From positions 1 to 64,000 of the forward strand of contig SVPJ01000002.1 of assembly GCA_015065885.1 (NCBI GenBank): DNA of 64,000 nt, given 5' to 3'. Under the pieces are notes generated by a model. The model saw nothing but the letters and a program-made list of their open reading frames with translations. It was not told where the DNA came from and made no database searches. The DNA comes from Oscillospiraceae bacterium. GTDB lineage: Bacteria > Bacillota > Clostridia > Oscillospirales > Acutalibacteraceae. The number at the start of each line of letters is the position of its first letter. The first letter of the stretch is position 1. Shown here piece after piece: positions 24,834 to 33,665 of this stretch. A program made the position numbers and the translations under genes.

Positions 24834-25688
24834 TTATCCTTTCACCGCGCCGCCTGTGACACCTTCCACGTAATATTTCTGCAATCGCAGGAATAAGAGG
24901 GTGACGGGGATCGCCACCAACACAGAGCCCGCACAGAAGGCGGTGAAATAGCGGTAGATGTTCTCTTTCGTCACCATCTGGTACAGTCCCAGTGCCAGCG
25001 TATAGTTTTGATAATTGTCCTTCATAATGACGCTGACGAAGATAAAATCCGTCCACGGGACCATAAACGCGGTGAGGGCGGTGTACGCCAAAATGGGGGT
25101 GGACATCGGAAGCGTGATGCGGAAAAATATCTGATGGCGGGTCGCACCGTCCAGTGTTGCCGCCTCATCCAGTGAGCGGGGAATGGTGTCGAAATACCCC
25201 TTTGCAATAAAATACCCCATACACGATCCTGCGGAATACACCAGTATCAGTGCAACCAATGACTGTGCAAGCCCCAATACTTTTAAAAGATGATACACCG
25301 CGATCATGGTCATAAAGCCGGGGAACATGCCGAGGATCAGCCCCGTGTTCATAAACTTGCGGCGGGAAGAAAACCGCAAACGGCTGAAGGTGTAACTCAC
25401 CGACAGTACGAGCAAGGTGCTGAGCAGGCAGGTGCACACCGATACGATCAGCGTGTTCATATACCATCGCGGATAATTGAACAGCGTGGTGTCGGTGAAC
25501 AGGCGGCGATAGTTGTCGAGCGACCAGTTTTTAGGCAGGAGATAGGGGAGATACGCCCCGCTTTCGCCACGGAGCGAGAGGATCACGAGATAGACGATGG
25601 GAAGCACCCACAGAATACCGAGTACCGCCAGTAAGAAGTATATGGTCGCGTTGGCGGTGCGCCGCCGTGCGCGGTAGCCGACCGTCAT
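24834..25688 (-). CDS. malG: Maltodextrin ABC transporter permease MalG
   Basis: The protein has 284 residues and six membrane helices. The EAA loop that contacts the ATPase is 'SLDEAATLDGATRHQIFFRI', and the sequence 'VPWTDFIFVSVIM' is typical of MalG. Together with MalF it forms the channel for maltose and maltodextrins. It overlaps malF by four bases. Substrate assignment rests on the type of the binding protein and on malQ and glgP nearby. Confidence 0.88.
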   Translation of the reverse strand: MTVGYRARRRTANATIYFLLAVLGILWVLPIVYLVILSLRGESGAYLPYLLPKNWSLDNYRRLFTDTTLFNYPRWYMNTLIVSVCTCLLSTLLVLSVSYTFSRLRFSSRRKFMNTGLILGMFPGFMTMIAVYHLLKVLGLAQSLVALILVYSAGSCMGYFIAKGYFDTIPRSLDEAATLDGATRHQIFFRITLPMSTPILAYTALTAFMVPWTDFIFVSVIMKDNYQNYTLALGLYQMVTKENIYRYFTAFCAGSVLVAIPVTLLFLRLQKYYVEGVTGGAVKG

Positions 25689-27079
25689 TGGAATTGCTCC
25701 TCCTTTCGCGCCGAAGCAGACGAGTTGTATACGAGCAAAGATAACCCCGCCGATACCAAAAAGACGATGATACCGATAGTGGATGCGAGATTGTAGTTTT
25801 GCTGGTCTACCGTTTGCTTATACAGCCATGTGACGAGCAGGTCGGTCTTGCCCGCCTGGAAATAGTCCAGCGAAAGCGGGCCGCCACCCGTCAAGAGGTA
25901 GATCACGTTGAAATTGTTGAAGTTCCCCACGAATTGCGTGATGAGATACGGCGTGGTTACGAACAGCATATACGGAAGCGTAATGCTGAAAAAGGTGCGA
26001 AAGGGGCCTGCACCGTCAATGCGTGCGCTTTCGTACATGTCTTCGGGAATGTTCATCAAAATGCCGCTCGTGATAAGAATGGTATAAGGAATGCCGATCC
26101 AGATATTCACCACGATGACGGTGATCTTTGCGAGGGTACCGTCGCTCAAAAACGGTATGGGGCTTTGGATAAGTCCCAACTGTTGCAACAGCACGTTGAA
26201 CGCACCGCCCGTGCCTTCGGAAGAGAGCAGTTGCGACATTAAAAGCAAAGTGACGAATTGCGGAACGGCAATGGGGATGACGAACAGCGTGCGCCACAGA
26301 CCCTTAGCGCGGATGCCGCGCTTATTGATCATTAACGCGACTGCCATACCCAGAAGATAATTTAAAAAGGTGGCGAATATCGCCCAGACGACCGTCCATC
26401 CGAACAGACGGAAAAAGGTGGTGGAGGTCTGCCCGCTTCCCGAAAACAGATTGCGGAAATTTTCGAGGCCGACCCATGTGAACAGATTGCCCGGCGGTTG
26501 ATGTGCTTTGTCGAAATTGGTGAAAGCGATCAACACCATGAATACGAGCGGCAACACGGTGAAGATAAACACCAATATCACGGGCGGCGTGAGCAGTAAC
26601 GCGTGGTAGCGGCGATCGGTGAGGGAGATAAGATCGTCGCGAAAGGTGGGAAGCGGATTCCCTTTACACCGTGCGCTCTGTGCCTCCCATGCCGCGCGAA
26701 TATTGGAAGCGTATAACCGCAAAAACACGACGATGAGTACCAACGTGACAACGCTGAAAAGCAAGATCTCCATGGAGTTGTCACCCGCGGTGATGAGGTA
26801 AATGCCTTCCTCTTCGTCAAATACGCGGTGTTGCGTTTCGGTGCCGAGCGTGGTGAATTTCATAAGGTGCGGGGCACCGAAAAAGATGAGATACAGAAGG
26901 AACAGTATCTGTGCCGCCAAATACAGTACGCCGCGCCCGATCTGTCCGTGAAACAAACAGCCGCACCCCATCAGCAAAAACGACAGACGGGTGGCAAGGT
27001 CGCCTTCTCTGAGGGCTGTCAACATGGTACGCAACAGACCGCCCTTTTGCCTGCTGTGCCGCTGTTTTACGAGCGTCAT
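25685..27079 (-). CDS. malF: Maltodextrin ABC transporter permease MalF
   Basis: The protein has 464 residues. A cytoplasmic N-terminal part with two to three helices and an inserted 'HRVFDEEEGIYLI' segment is followed by the core permease domain from about residue 160 and the EAA loop 'ESARIDGAGPFRTFFSITLPYM'. The N-terminal extension is longer than in simple sugar permeases and fits Firmicutes MalF proteins. 'VGNFNNFNVIYLLTGGGP' is a strong MalF signature. It begins 10 bases after malE. Confidence 0.9.
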   Translation of the reverse strand: MTLVKQRHSRQKGGLLRTMLTALREGDLATRLSFLLMGCGCLFHGQIGRGVLYLAAQILFLLYLIFFGAPHLMKFTTLGTETQHRVFDEEEGIYLITAGDNSMEILLFSVVTLVLIVVFLRLYASNIRAAWEAQSARCKGNPLPTFRDDLISLTDRRYHALLLTPPVILVFIFTVLPLVFMVLIAFTNFDKAHQPPGNLFTWVGLENFRNLFSGSGQTSTTFFRLFGWTVVWAIFATFLNYLLGMAVALMINKRGIRAKGLWRTLFVIPIAVPQFVTLLLMSQLLSSEGTGGAFNVLLQQLGLIQSPIPFLSDGTLAKITVIVVNIWIGIPYTILITSGILMNIPEDMYESARIDGAGPFRTFFSITLPYMLFVTTPYLITQFVGNFNNFNVIYLLTGGGPLSLDYFQAGKTDLLVTWLYKQTVDQQNYNLASTIGIIVFLVSAGLSLLVYNSSASARKEEQFQ

Positions 27080-27089
27080 GCACTCACTC

Positions 27090-28292
27090 CTATGCCGTGA
27101 TTTGTTGCACCATGGTGTTTAAGAGTTCTTCCACCGTGCGGGAGTAACTTTTGGCTTCCATTGCCGTGCCGAATGCCTCCAGCGGGTCCCACGTGCTGCT
27201 GAGTACCTCGCGCTGGGTAACGCCGTACGCGTTTTGTTGTGCCAGCGCCGCGAGCGCCACGTTGGATTTTACTGCCTCACTGGCGGCAGCTTTCAGATTG
27301 GACGGGCCGATGGCACGCGTTTCAAACCGTTTGATCTGGTTTTCCTCATTGGTAAGGAATTCTGCCAGTTTCATTGCTTCTACGGGATGCTTGGTAGCGG
27401 AATTGACCCCCATCAGCTTGTATCCCGCAAAGCTCGCCATCTGCATTTGCACGCCGCCACACGTAAAGGTTGGTAACTTCACAGCTGCATAACCGCTTCC
27501 CAGCTTTTCTTTGATGGCTTCGGCGTTCCACGTGCCCGAAACGCCCGCACAGATGGTGGTACCGATACCGCCCGTCAGCACCGCGTCGTTGCCGGTGACG
27601 AAGGCGGGGTCGGCGCAAAACGCCTTGATTGCCTTGCCGGCATTAACACCGTTTTGATTGTTGAAGTCGCAAGTCTGTTTTCCTTTATCGGTCAGACCCA
27701 ATTTGCATCCCGCACCCAAAAAGAAGGCGGAGTTATACCACCCGTTGGATACGTCCATATACACCCGCTTGCCTGCACGGTTGGCGGCAGCGAGCAGACC
27801 GTCCAGCGTTTGCACGTCTTCGGCACTCAACACACGGCTGTCGTAATAGAGAAAATACCCGTTGTCCGCCGTGATGGGGTAAGCGTACAGCGCGTCACCT
27901 ACCGATGCCGCTTTGACCGAGCCTTCGTTGTTTTCGATCATAATGGTATCTTTGTTACGGGTGATCTCATACAGCGCACCTGCGTTGTACAGATCCATCA
28001 TTTGATCGTCCGAAAAGGCGAACAGGTCACCTGCGGCGGCGGGATCTTCGAGTACGCGGGTCTTCGCCTCGTCTTCGCCCACCACACCGAGCGTGATGTT
28101 GTACGTTTTGCCTTCTTCGGCGTTGGCTTTTTTGAATTCTTCGATCATCTCGCCCAGCATCGCCTGGTCTTCACCGGACCCCCATACCTTAAGAGTGACG
28201 GTACCGTCGTCACTCTTACGCCGACAGCCGGTGGGTATCAACAGTGCGAGCGCGGCGAGTAACGCCGCCAAACGCGTGATTTTTTTCATCAT
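27090..28292 (-). CDS. malE: Maltodextrin-binding lipoprotein MalE
   Basis: The protein has 400 residues with a lipoprotein signal ending at C23 ('LIPTGC', with Pro at -3, which is less common). The mature part has the family-1 solute-binding fold, including 'VTLKVWGSGEDQAMLGEMIEEF', 'AYPITADNGYFLYYDS' and 'GVSGTWNAEAIKEKLG'. It captures maltodextrins outside the cell for MalFG. The start could be either of two adjacent ATG codons (28292 or 28289), both served by AAAGGAG; the longer in-frame TTG opening at 28385 is unlikely. No clear promoter was found: a TATAAC-like box lies about 50 bases upstream without a good -35. Confidence 0.88.
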   Translation of the reverse strand: MMKKITRLAALLAALALLIPTGCRRKSDDGTVTLKVWGSGEDQAMLGEMIEEFKKANAEEGKTYNITLGVVGEDEAKTRVLEDPAAAGDLFAFSDDQMMDLYNAGALYEITRNKDTIMIENNEGSVKAASVGDALYAYPITADNGYFLYYDSRVLSAEDVQTLDGLLAAANRAGKRVYMDVSNGWYNSAFFLGAGCKLGLTDKGKQTCDFNNQNGVNAGKAIKAFCADPAFVTGNDAVLTGGIGTTICAGVSGTWNAEAIKEKLGSGYAAVKLPTFTCGGVQMQMASFAGYKLMGVNSATKHPVEAMKLAEFLTNEENQIKRFETRAIGPSNLKAAASEAVKSNVALAALAQQNAYGVTQREVLSSTWDPLEAFGTAMEAKSYSRTVEELLNTMVQQITA

Positions 28293-28378
28293 TTTCTCTC
28301 CTTTACGTTTCTTTGCTTTAGTTTGTGCGGTCTTTGACGGGTTATACCAGTCGTGTGCGGTGTTGTTTCTCCTTTCCG

Positions 28379-28407
28379 TTGACAAAAATCGACGAATTCG
28401 GTATACT
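28379..28407 (+). promoter_or_regulatory. Consensus promoter of the acyltransferase gene
   Basis: TTGACA (28379-28384), a 17-base spacer and TATACT (28402-28407), 24 bases upstream of ATG 28432, divergent from malE. Confidence 0.85.
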
Positions 28408-28431
28408 GGAAGGGACGTTTGGAGGGAAAGT

Positions 28432-29703
28432 ATGAAGATAAAAATAAAAAACGCGTCTTACGCCGCGGTGTGTGCCATGCCGCCGGCGAAAACGCGCAAG
28501 ATCAAAAATCCCAATATTTTGCTGACTACGGTGGTGCGCCTTGCGTCGTTGCCCGCGCTGTGGGCAACGCGGTTTTCCTGCCGTAGGATCGGTATGGAAC
28601 GCCTTAGAAAGAACGAACCGTGTTTGATCTTGATGAATCATTCCGCGTTTATTGATCTGAAAATTGCTTCGGCAATTTTGTATCCGCGCCGCTATAACAT
28701 CGTGTGTACATCCGACGGATTCGTGGGGAAAAATTGGCTGATGTATCAACTCGGGTGCATTCCCACACAAAAGTTTGTGACCGACCTGCGTCTGGTGCGG
28801 GAATTGATCACTGCCGTGAAAAAGCGCCGTTGTTCGGTGCTGATGTATCCCGAAGCCAGTTACAGCTTTGACGGTACCGCGACCCCGCTCCCCGACAGCA
28901 TCGGCAAATGCATTAAAAAGCTGGGGGTTTCCGTCGTAATGATCCGCACCTACGGCGCGTTTCAGCACGACCCGCTGTATAACGGGTTGCGTCGCCGCAA
29001 GGTAAAGGTGTCGGCTGACGTGGAATATCTGTTGTCTGCCGAAGAGACGGCGACGCTTTCTGCCGAGGAGATACAAGGGCGGGTGAACGAGCGCTTTTCC
29101 TTCGATAACTTTCGTTGGCAACAGCAAAACGGGGTGAAGATCACCGAGCCGTTCCGTGCAGAAGGGTTAAACCGCGTGTTGTTTTCCTGCCCGCACTGCG
29201 GGACGGAAGGGCAGATGCACAGCCGCGGCGAAACGATAGAGTGTAAACACTGCGGTGTGTCCTACCGCTTGACCGAGGAGGGACGGTTGGAGGCGCAAAA
29301 CGCCGAAGCGAAGTTTACCCACGTACCCGATTGGTACCGCTGGCAGCGCGAAACGGTGCGGGCACAGCTCGAACGGGGCGAGTACCGTCTGGACCTTGCG
29401 GTGGATATCTGCATCTTGCGCGGTACCGAACGGCTGTACCGCGTGGGAAGCGGTCGGCTTCTCCACACGACGGATGGTTTTCATCTTACGGGGTGCGACG
29501 GGGCACTGGATTACCGTCAGTCGCCCGTGGCGTCCTACAGCTTGTATGCGGACTATTTCTGGTATGAGATCGGTGACGTTATCTGCATCGGAGACAACGG
29601 CACGTTATACTATTGCTTCCCGCAGGGCGGGGGCGACGTGGTGGCGAAGGCGCGGCTGGCGACCGAAGAACTTTATAAGCTGCAAAAACAAAAACTTGTG
29701 TAA
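28432..29703 (+). CDS. PlsC-type acyltransferase with zinc ribbon
   Basis: The protein has 423 residues. The N-terminal half is a lysophosphatidate acyltransferase-like domain: NHSAFID is the catalytic HX4D box (about residue 64) and 'MYPEASYSFDG' stands where EGTR usually lies. A compact zinc ribbon follows (CPHCG ... CKHCG, about residues 251-273), then a C-terminal domain of unknown type with 'DYRQSPVASYSLYADYFWYEIGD'. It probably acylates a glycerolipid or other lipid precursor at the membrane. ATG 28432 is preceded by GGAGGG and the promoter; the longer opening at 28093 lies opposite malE and is not real. Confidence 0.8.
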   Translation: MKIKIKNASYAAVCAMPPAKTRKIKNPNILLTTVVRLASLPALWATRFSCRRIGMERLRKNEPCLILMNHSAFIDLKIASAILYPRRYNIVCTSDGFVGKNWLMYQLGCIPTQKFVTDLRLVRELITAVKKRRCSVLMYPEASYSFDGTATPLPDSIGKCIKKLGVSVVMIRTYGAFQHDPLYNGLRRRKVKVSADVEYLLSAEETATLSAEEIQGRVNERFSFDNFRWQQQNGVKITEPFRAEGLNRVLFSCPHCGTEGQMHSRGETIECKHCGVSYRLTEEGRLEAQNAEAKFTHVPDWYRWQRETVRAQLERGEYRLDLAVDICILRGTERLYRVGSGRLLHTTDGFHLTGCDGALDYRQSPVASYSLYADYFWYEIGDVICIGDNGTLYYCFPQGGGDVVAKARLATEELYKLQKQKLV

Positions 29704-29706
29704 AAA

Positions 29707-29742
29707 ACGAGAGAACACAGCGGTTACGCTATGTTCTCTTGT
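29707..29742. terminator. Likely terminator between converging genes
   Basis: A 16-bp stem (29707-29722 with 29727-29742) has one mismatch, one G-T pair and a GTTA loop, lying between the acyltransferase gene and glgP. The T tract is weak on either strand. Confidence 0.6.
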
Positions 29743-29758
29743 TATCGTTTTATAACCG

Positions 29759-32089
29759 TTACACGCCCCAAATGTCGGCGGCGTATTCCTCCACCGAACG
29801 GTCGCTGGAGAATTTGCCCGCACGTGCGGTGTTGAGCAAGCATTTTTTGGTAAACGCTTCGCGGTCGCACCAGTCACGGTTGGTGCGCATCTTGGCGTCA
29901 CAATAGGACAGCATATCCGCCATCAGGAGATAGTGGTCGGGTTGATGCCACGAAGCACCGACAGTAATCGCATCGTACAGCTCGCGGAACATACCCGTGC
30001 CGCCGTCATCCACCGTGCCGTCCACCAGCGTTTGAAGCACGCGACGCAAACGGGGTTCGGCATCTGCCGTGGCGTTCGGGTCGTACTGCGGTTTCAAGGT
30101 GGCGACCTCGTCGGCGGTGAGGCCGAAGATATAGTTGTTTTCGCGACCCGCCTGCTCCACGATCTCGATGTTTGCCCCGTCGTAGGTGCCCAGTGTCACC
30201 GCGCCGTTCAACATGAATTTCATGTTGCCCGTGCCCGAAGCCTCGGTACCCGCAGTGGAGATCTGCTCGGATACGTCGGCGGCAGGCATGATAAATTCGG
30301 CGGCGGAGACGTTGTAGTCGGGCAGGAACACCACCTGCATTTTATCGTTCACGTCGGGGTCGGCGGCAATAATGCGTGCCCACTCGTTGATATATTTGAT
30401 GATCGCTTTTGCACGGAAATACCCGGGCGCGGCTTTGGCGGCAAAGATATACACCGTGGGGGCGAAGTCGTGAATGCGCCCGTCTTTCAAGCCGAAATAC
30501 GTGTCCGCGATCGAAAAGGCGTTCAACAGTTGCCGCTTGTACTCGTGCAGGCGTTTCGCCTGAATGTCGAATATCCACGACGGATCTACCTTCACACCGC
30601 AACGTGCTTCCAAAAAGGCGGCAAGCTGGCGTTTCTTTTCCGCTTTAACAGCGGCGAAATCCGCGAGAAAGCGGCTGTCGTTTTGCAAACTTTCGAGTTG
30701 GCGCAACTGCGTAAGGTCGCAGATCCATCCCGCACCGATGCGGGAGGTGATGAGCGCGGACAGTTCGGGGTTGGCAAGACCCAGCCAACGCCGTTGGGTG
30801 ATGCCGTTGGTCTTGTTATTGAATCGTTCGGGATACAGTGCGTACCAGTGGGGGAGTACCTGCGTTTTCAAGAGTTCGGTGTGCAGTTCGGCCACACCGT
30901 TGACCGAATGCGAAGCAAATACCGCCATGCGTGCCATGTGCAATGTATTTCCTTCAATGATCCAGTATTTTGCGGCATCGTCACCCACGATGCGGTGGCG
31001 GCGCAACTCGCGCTGTAAGGCGTGGTGCAGTTGTTTCACGTACGGCATCAGATGGGGGAGTACACGCGAGAACAGATCCAAGCCCCATTTTTCCAGCGCT
31101 TCGGGCAACACCGTGTGGTTGGTGTAAGCAAACACGCGGCGGGCGAGATTGAGCGCTTTGGTGAAGGAAACGCCGTCTTCGCACAGCAGACGAATGAACT
31201 CGGGAATCGCCACCACGGGGTGGGTGTCGTTCAACTGCACGGCGTAACAGTCCGCAAAACGGTCGTACCGCGTGCCGTGCTTTTTGCGATAACGGCGGAG
31301 CATATCCTGAATGGACGCGCTCGCGAAGAAATACTGCTGTTTCAAGCGGAGCGCTTTGCCTTCGTCGGTATCGTCGTTGGGATACAGCACGGCAGAGATG
31401 CGTTCGGCTTGCATTGTGTCCCGCACGGCGTCTTCGTAACGCTGGGCGTTAAAGGCAGCAAAATCAAACGGTGTGAGTGCCTCCGCCTGCCATAAACGCA
31501 GGGTGTTGACGGTGCGCACGCCGTAGCCGATGACCGGCATATCGTACGGTACCGCCCACACCGCTTCGTTTTCACCGAAACGGACACACACGCGTTCGTC
31601 CTCGCGGCGGCGGGACCACGGGTCACCGAAACGCAGCCAGTTGTCCGCTTCTTCGTGCTGAAAACCGTCTTCGAAGGATTGCTTGAACAGACCGTAACGG
31701 TAGCGGATACCGTAGCCGTCCAACGGAATGTCCCGTGTGGCGGCCGACTCCAAAAAGCACGCCGCCAAACGGCCGAGACCGCCGTTGCCGAGTGCGGCGT
31801 CTTCGATCTCCTCAAACACCCGCATATCCACCTTGTGGCGGGATAACAGTGCCGCCACCGTGTCGGTCGCCTGCATATTGTAAAGATTTTGATAGATCAT
31901 GCGACCGATGAGGAATTCCGCCGAGAGATACGCCACGCGTTTACCTTTCTTGGGGCGTGACCAACGGTCATCCACCGCCGCCAGTGCCGCTTTGGACACG
32001 GCATGATACAATTCGGTGGGGGTGGCGTTGTCTACCCGTTTTCCTGCATCGATCCGTAAAAGTGTGCGGATATCTTTTTCCAAACTCAT
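29759..32089 (-). CDS. glgP: Glycogen/maltodextrin phosphorylase
   Basis: The protein has 776 residues and releases glucose-1-phosphate from alpha-1,4-glucans using pyridoxal phosphate. The cofactor lysine is in 'SGTGNMKFMLNG', followed by 'GTYDGANIEI'. Other family segments are 'YLSAEFLIGRM', 'GNGGLGRLAACF' and 'TNGITQRRWL'. The length is normal. It follows malQ by 12 bases and has AAGGAG upstream, so the two are co-transcribed. With MalEFG this gives a full uptake and breakdown route for maltodextrins. It could equally act on stored glycogen. Confidence 0.93.
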   Translation of the reverse strand: MSLEKDIRTLLRIDAGKRVDNATPTELYHAVSKAALAAVDDRWSRPKKGKRVAYLSAEFLIGRMIYQNLYNMQATDTVAALLSRHKVDMRVFEEIEDAALGNGGLGRLAACFLESAATRDIPLDGYGIRYRYGLFKQSFEDGFQHEEADNWLRFGDPWSRRREDERVCVRFGENEAVWAVPYDMPVIGYGVRTVNTLRLWQAEALTPFDFAAFNAQRYEDAVRDTMQAERISAVLYPNDDTDEGKALRLKQQYFFASASIQDMLRRYRKKHGTRYDRFADCYAVQLNDTHPVVAIPEFIRLLCEDGVSFTKALNLARRVFAYTNHTVLPEALEKWGLDLFSRVLPHLMPYVKQLHHALQRELRRHRIVGDDAAKYWIIEGNTLHMARMAVFASHSVNGVAELHTELLKTQVLPHWYALYPERFNNKTNGITQRRWLGLANPELSALITSRIGAGWICDLTQLRQLESLQNDSRFLADFAAVKAEKKRQLAAFLEARCGVKVDPSWIFDIQAKRLHEYKRQLLNAFSIADTYFGLKDGRIHDFAPTVYIFAAKAAPGYFRAKAIIKYINEWARIIAADPDVNDKMQVVFLPDYNVSAAEFIMPAADVSEQISTAGTEASGTGNMKFMLNGAVTLGTYDGANIEIVEQAGRENNYIFGLTADEVATLKPQYDPNATADAEPRLRRVLQTLVDGTVDDGGTGMFRELYDAITVGASWHQPDHYLLMADMLSYCDAKMRTNRDWCDREAFTKKCLLNTARAGKFSSDRSVEEYAADIWGV

Positions 32090-32101
32090 ATATATACTCC
32101 T

Positions 32102-33577
32102 TTATCGATTGTACAGCGTTACGAACTCTTTCAGACGTACCGCGAGTTCGTCGGTGAGGGCATCGGGTGCCATCCGCCATTTCCAGTTTTCACCCACGGT
32201 CGAGGGGGTGTTCATGCGGGCGCGGCTGTCGAGCGCTAACAGATCCTGCATTTGGAAGATGGCAAGGTCCGCCACGCTTTGATACGCGGCACGAAGCATC
32301 CCCACGGGAATGGCGGCGCGCCGTTTCACGCCGAGATACCGCATCATATACGTGATCTCCCGCCGCCCCGCACGGGTACAGTAGCCGACGATGGTGTCGT
32401 TGTCGTGTGTTCCGCCGTATACCGCGCGATTTTTTGGGAAATTGTGAGGCAGATGCGGGTTTTCGGGATTGCCGTCAAACCCAAACAGCAACACGCTCAT
32501 ACCGGGATATCCCGTCTGCCGCAAAAGGGTGCGCACCTTCGGGTGTAACACCCCGAGGTCTTCTGCCAGAATACGCATATCACCCGCCGCCTCGTCGATC
32601 GCATCGGTCAACAGCCGCGCGGGCCCTTGCCGCCACTCGCCGCCGATCGCCGTTTCGGACGATGCAGGAATCGCGTAATACCGCGCCATACCGATGAAAT
32701 GGTCGATACGCAGTGCGTCATATAGCGCGCGGCAGGCGGCCACGCGTTTGCGCCACCAGTCGAAACCGTCCTCCGTCATACGGTCCCAGTCGTACAGCGG
32801 GTTGCCCCAGCGCTGACCCGTTGCGGAAAACATATCGGGCGGCACACCCGCCACGGCGGTGGGATACCCGTTAGTATCCAATTGGAACAAATGACGGTTC
32901 GCCCATACGTCGGCACTGTCGGCGGAAACGTACAGCGGAATGTCGCCGATCAGCGAAATACCGCGTTCGTTGACGTACGCTTTCAGCGCGTTCCACTGGC
33001 AACGGAACAGATACTGGCAAAAGCAGGTGAAACCAATGTCGTCCGAAAGATCGGCGGTATGCCGTGCGACGGCAGAGGGCTCGCGCAGACGAATATCCTC
33101 GTCCCACTCACTCCAATCGCGATAGCCGAAATGTTCCTTCACCGCCGTATACAACGCGTAATCCGTCAGCCAGTGGGCTTCGTCACGGCAAAAAGCGTGA
33201 TATTCGTCTGTCGGCATGAAACGGCGGTACGCCGTGCGCAGTAGATCAAACCGCGTGCGGAAAAGGCGGTCGTAGTCGACGTCACCCACCGTTTCGCGGG
33301 CGGCGTTTGCCTCCTCTGTGGTGAGCAGACCGTCCTGCACCAAACGGTCGGGGTCGATAAAATAAGGGTTGCCCGCAAAGGCGGAAAAGGATTGATACGG
33401 GCTGTCGCCGTATCCCGTGGGGCCGACGGGAAGCACCTGCCAATACCGCTGACCGGCGGCAACCAGAAAATCTGCGAAAGCATAAGCCGCATTTCCCAGC
33501 GTGCCGATGCCGTAGGGGGAGGGCAGTGCGCTTATGGGCATTAGTACGCCCGCACCGCGCGTAAACGTTTTTTTCAT
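32102..33577 (-). CDS. malQ: 4-alpha-glucanotransferase (amylomaltase)
   Basis: The protein has 491 residues, GH77 family. It opens with 'RGAGVLMPISALPSPYGIGTLG', the family's usual start, and has 'LRIDHFIGMARYYAIP' (the catalytic Asp region), 'ILAEDLGVL' with the acid/base Glu, and 'GTHDNDTIVGY'. It rearranges maltodextrins so that phosphorylase can degrade them. The ATG at 33577 has AAGGA upstream and gives the usual MalQ N-terminus; the opening at 33637 would add 20 residues overlapping the likely promoter. A TTGACG at 33616-33621 (minus strand) may be its -35 box. Confidence 0.93.
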   Translation of the reverse strand: MKKTFTRGAGVLMPISALPSPYGIGTLGNAAYAFADFLVAAGQRYWQVLPVGPTGYGDSPYQSFSAFAGNPYFIDPDRLVQDGLLTTEEANAARETVGDVDYDRLFRTRFDLLRTAYRRFMPTDEYHAFCRDEAHWLTDYALYTAVKEHFGYRDWSEWDEDIRLREPSAVARHTADLSDDIGFTCFCQYLFRCQWNALKAYVNERGISLIGDIPLYVSADSADVWANRHLFQLDTNGYPTAVAGVPPDMFSATGQRWGNPLYDWDRMTEDGFDWWRKRVAACRALYDALRIDHFIGMARYYAIPASSETAIGGEWRQGPARLLTDAIDEAAGDMRILAEDLGVLHPKVRTLLRQTGYPGMSVLLFGFDGNPENPHLPHNFPKNRAVYGGTHDNDTIVGYCTRAGRREITYMMRYLGVKRRAAIPVGMLRAAYQSVADLAIFQMQDLLALDSRARMNTPSTVGENWKWRMAPDALTDELAVRLKEFVTLYNR

Positions 33578-33619
33578 AAATGACCATTCCTTGTACAAAG
33601 TGTTGTTAGTATTGCCGTC

Positions 33620-33663
33620 AAAAAGCAAAAAACGCATACGTTGAGATGCGTTTTTTGCTTTTT
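33620..33663 (-). terminator. Terminator of the carboxypeptidase gene
   Basis: An 18-bp perfect stem (33620-33637 with 33646-33663) contains an A6/T6 tract and ends in a T5 run on the minus strand. Confidence 0.88.
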
Positions 33664-33665
33664 TA

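Noticed and set aside
28293..28385. N-terminal extension of MalE from an upstream TTG
   Set aside because: It would place 31 polar residues before a proper lipoprotein signal; the adjacent ATG codons with AAAGGAG are clearly better.
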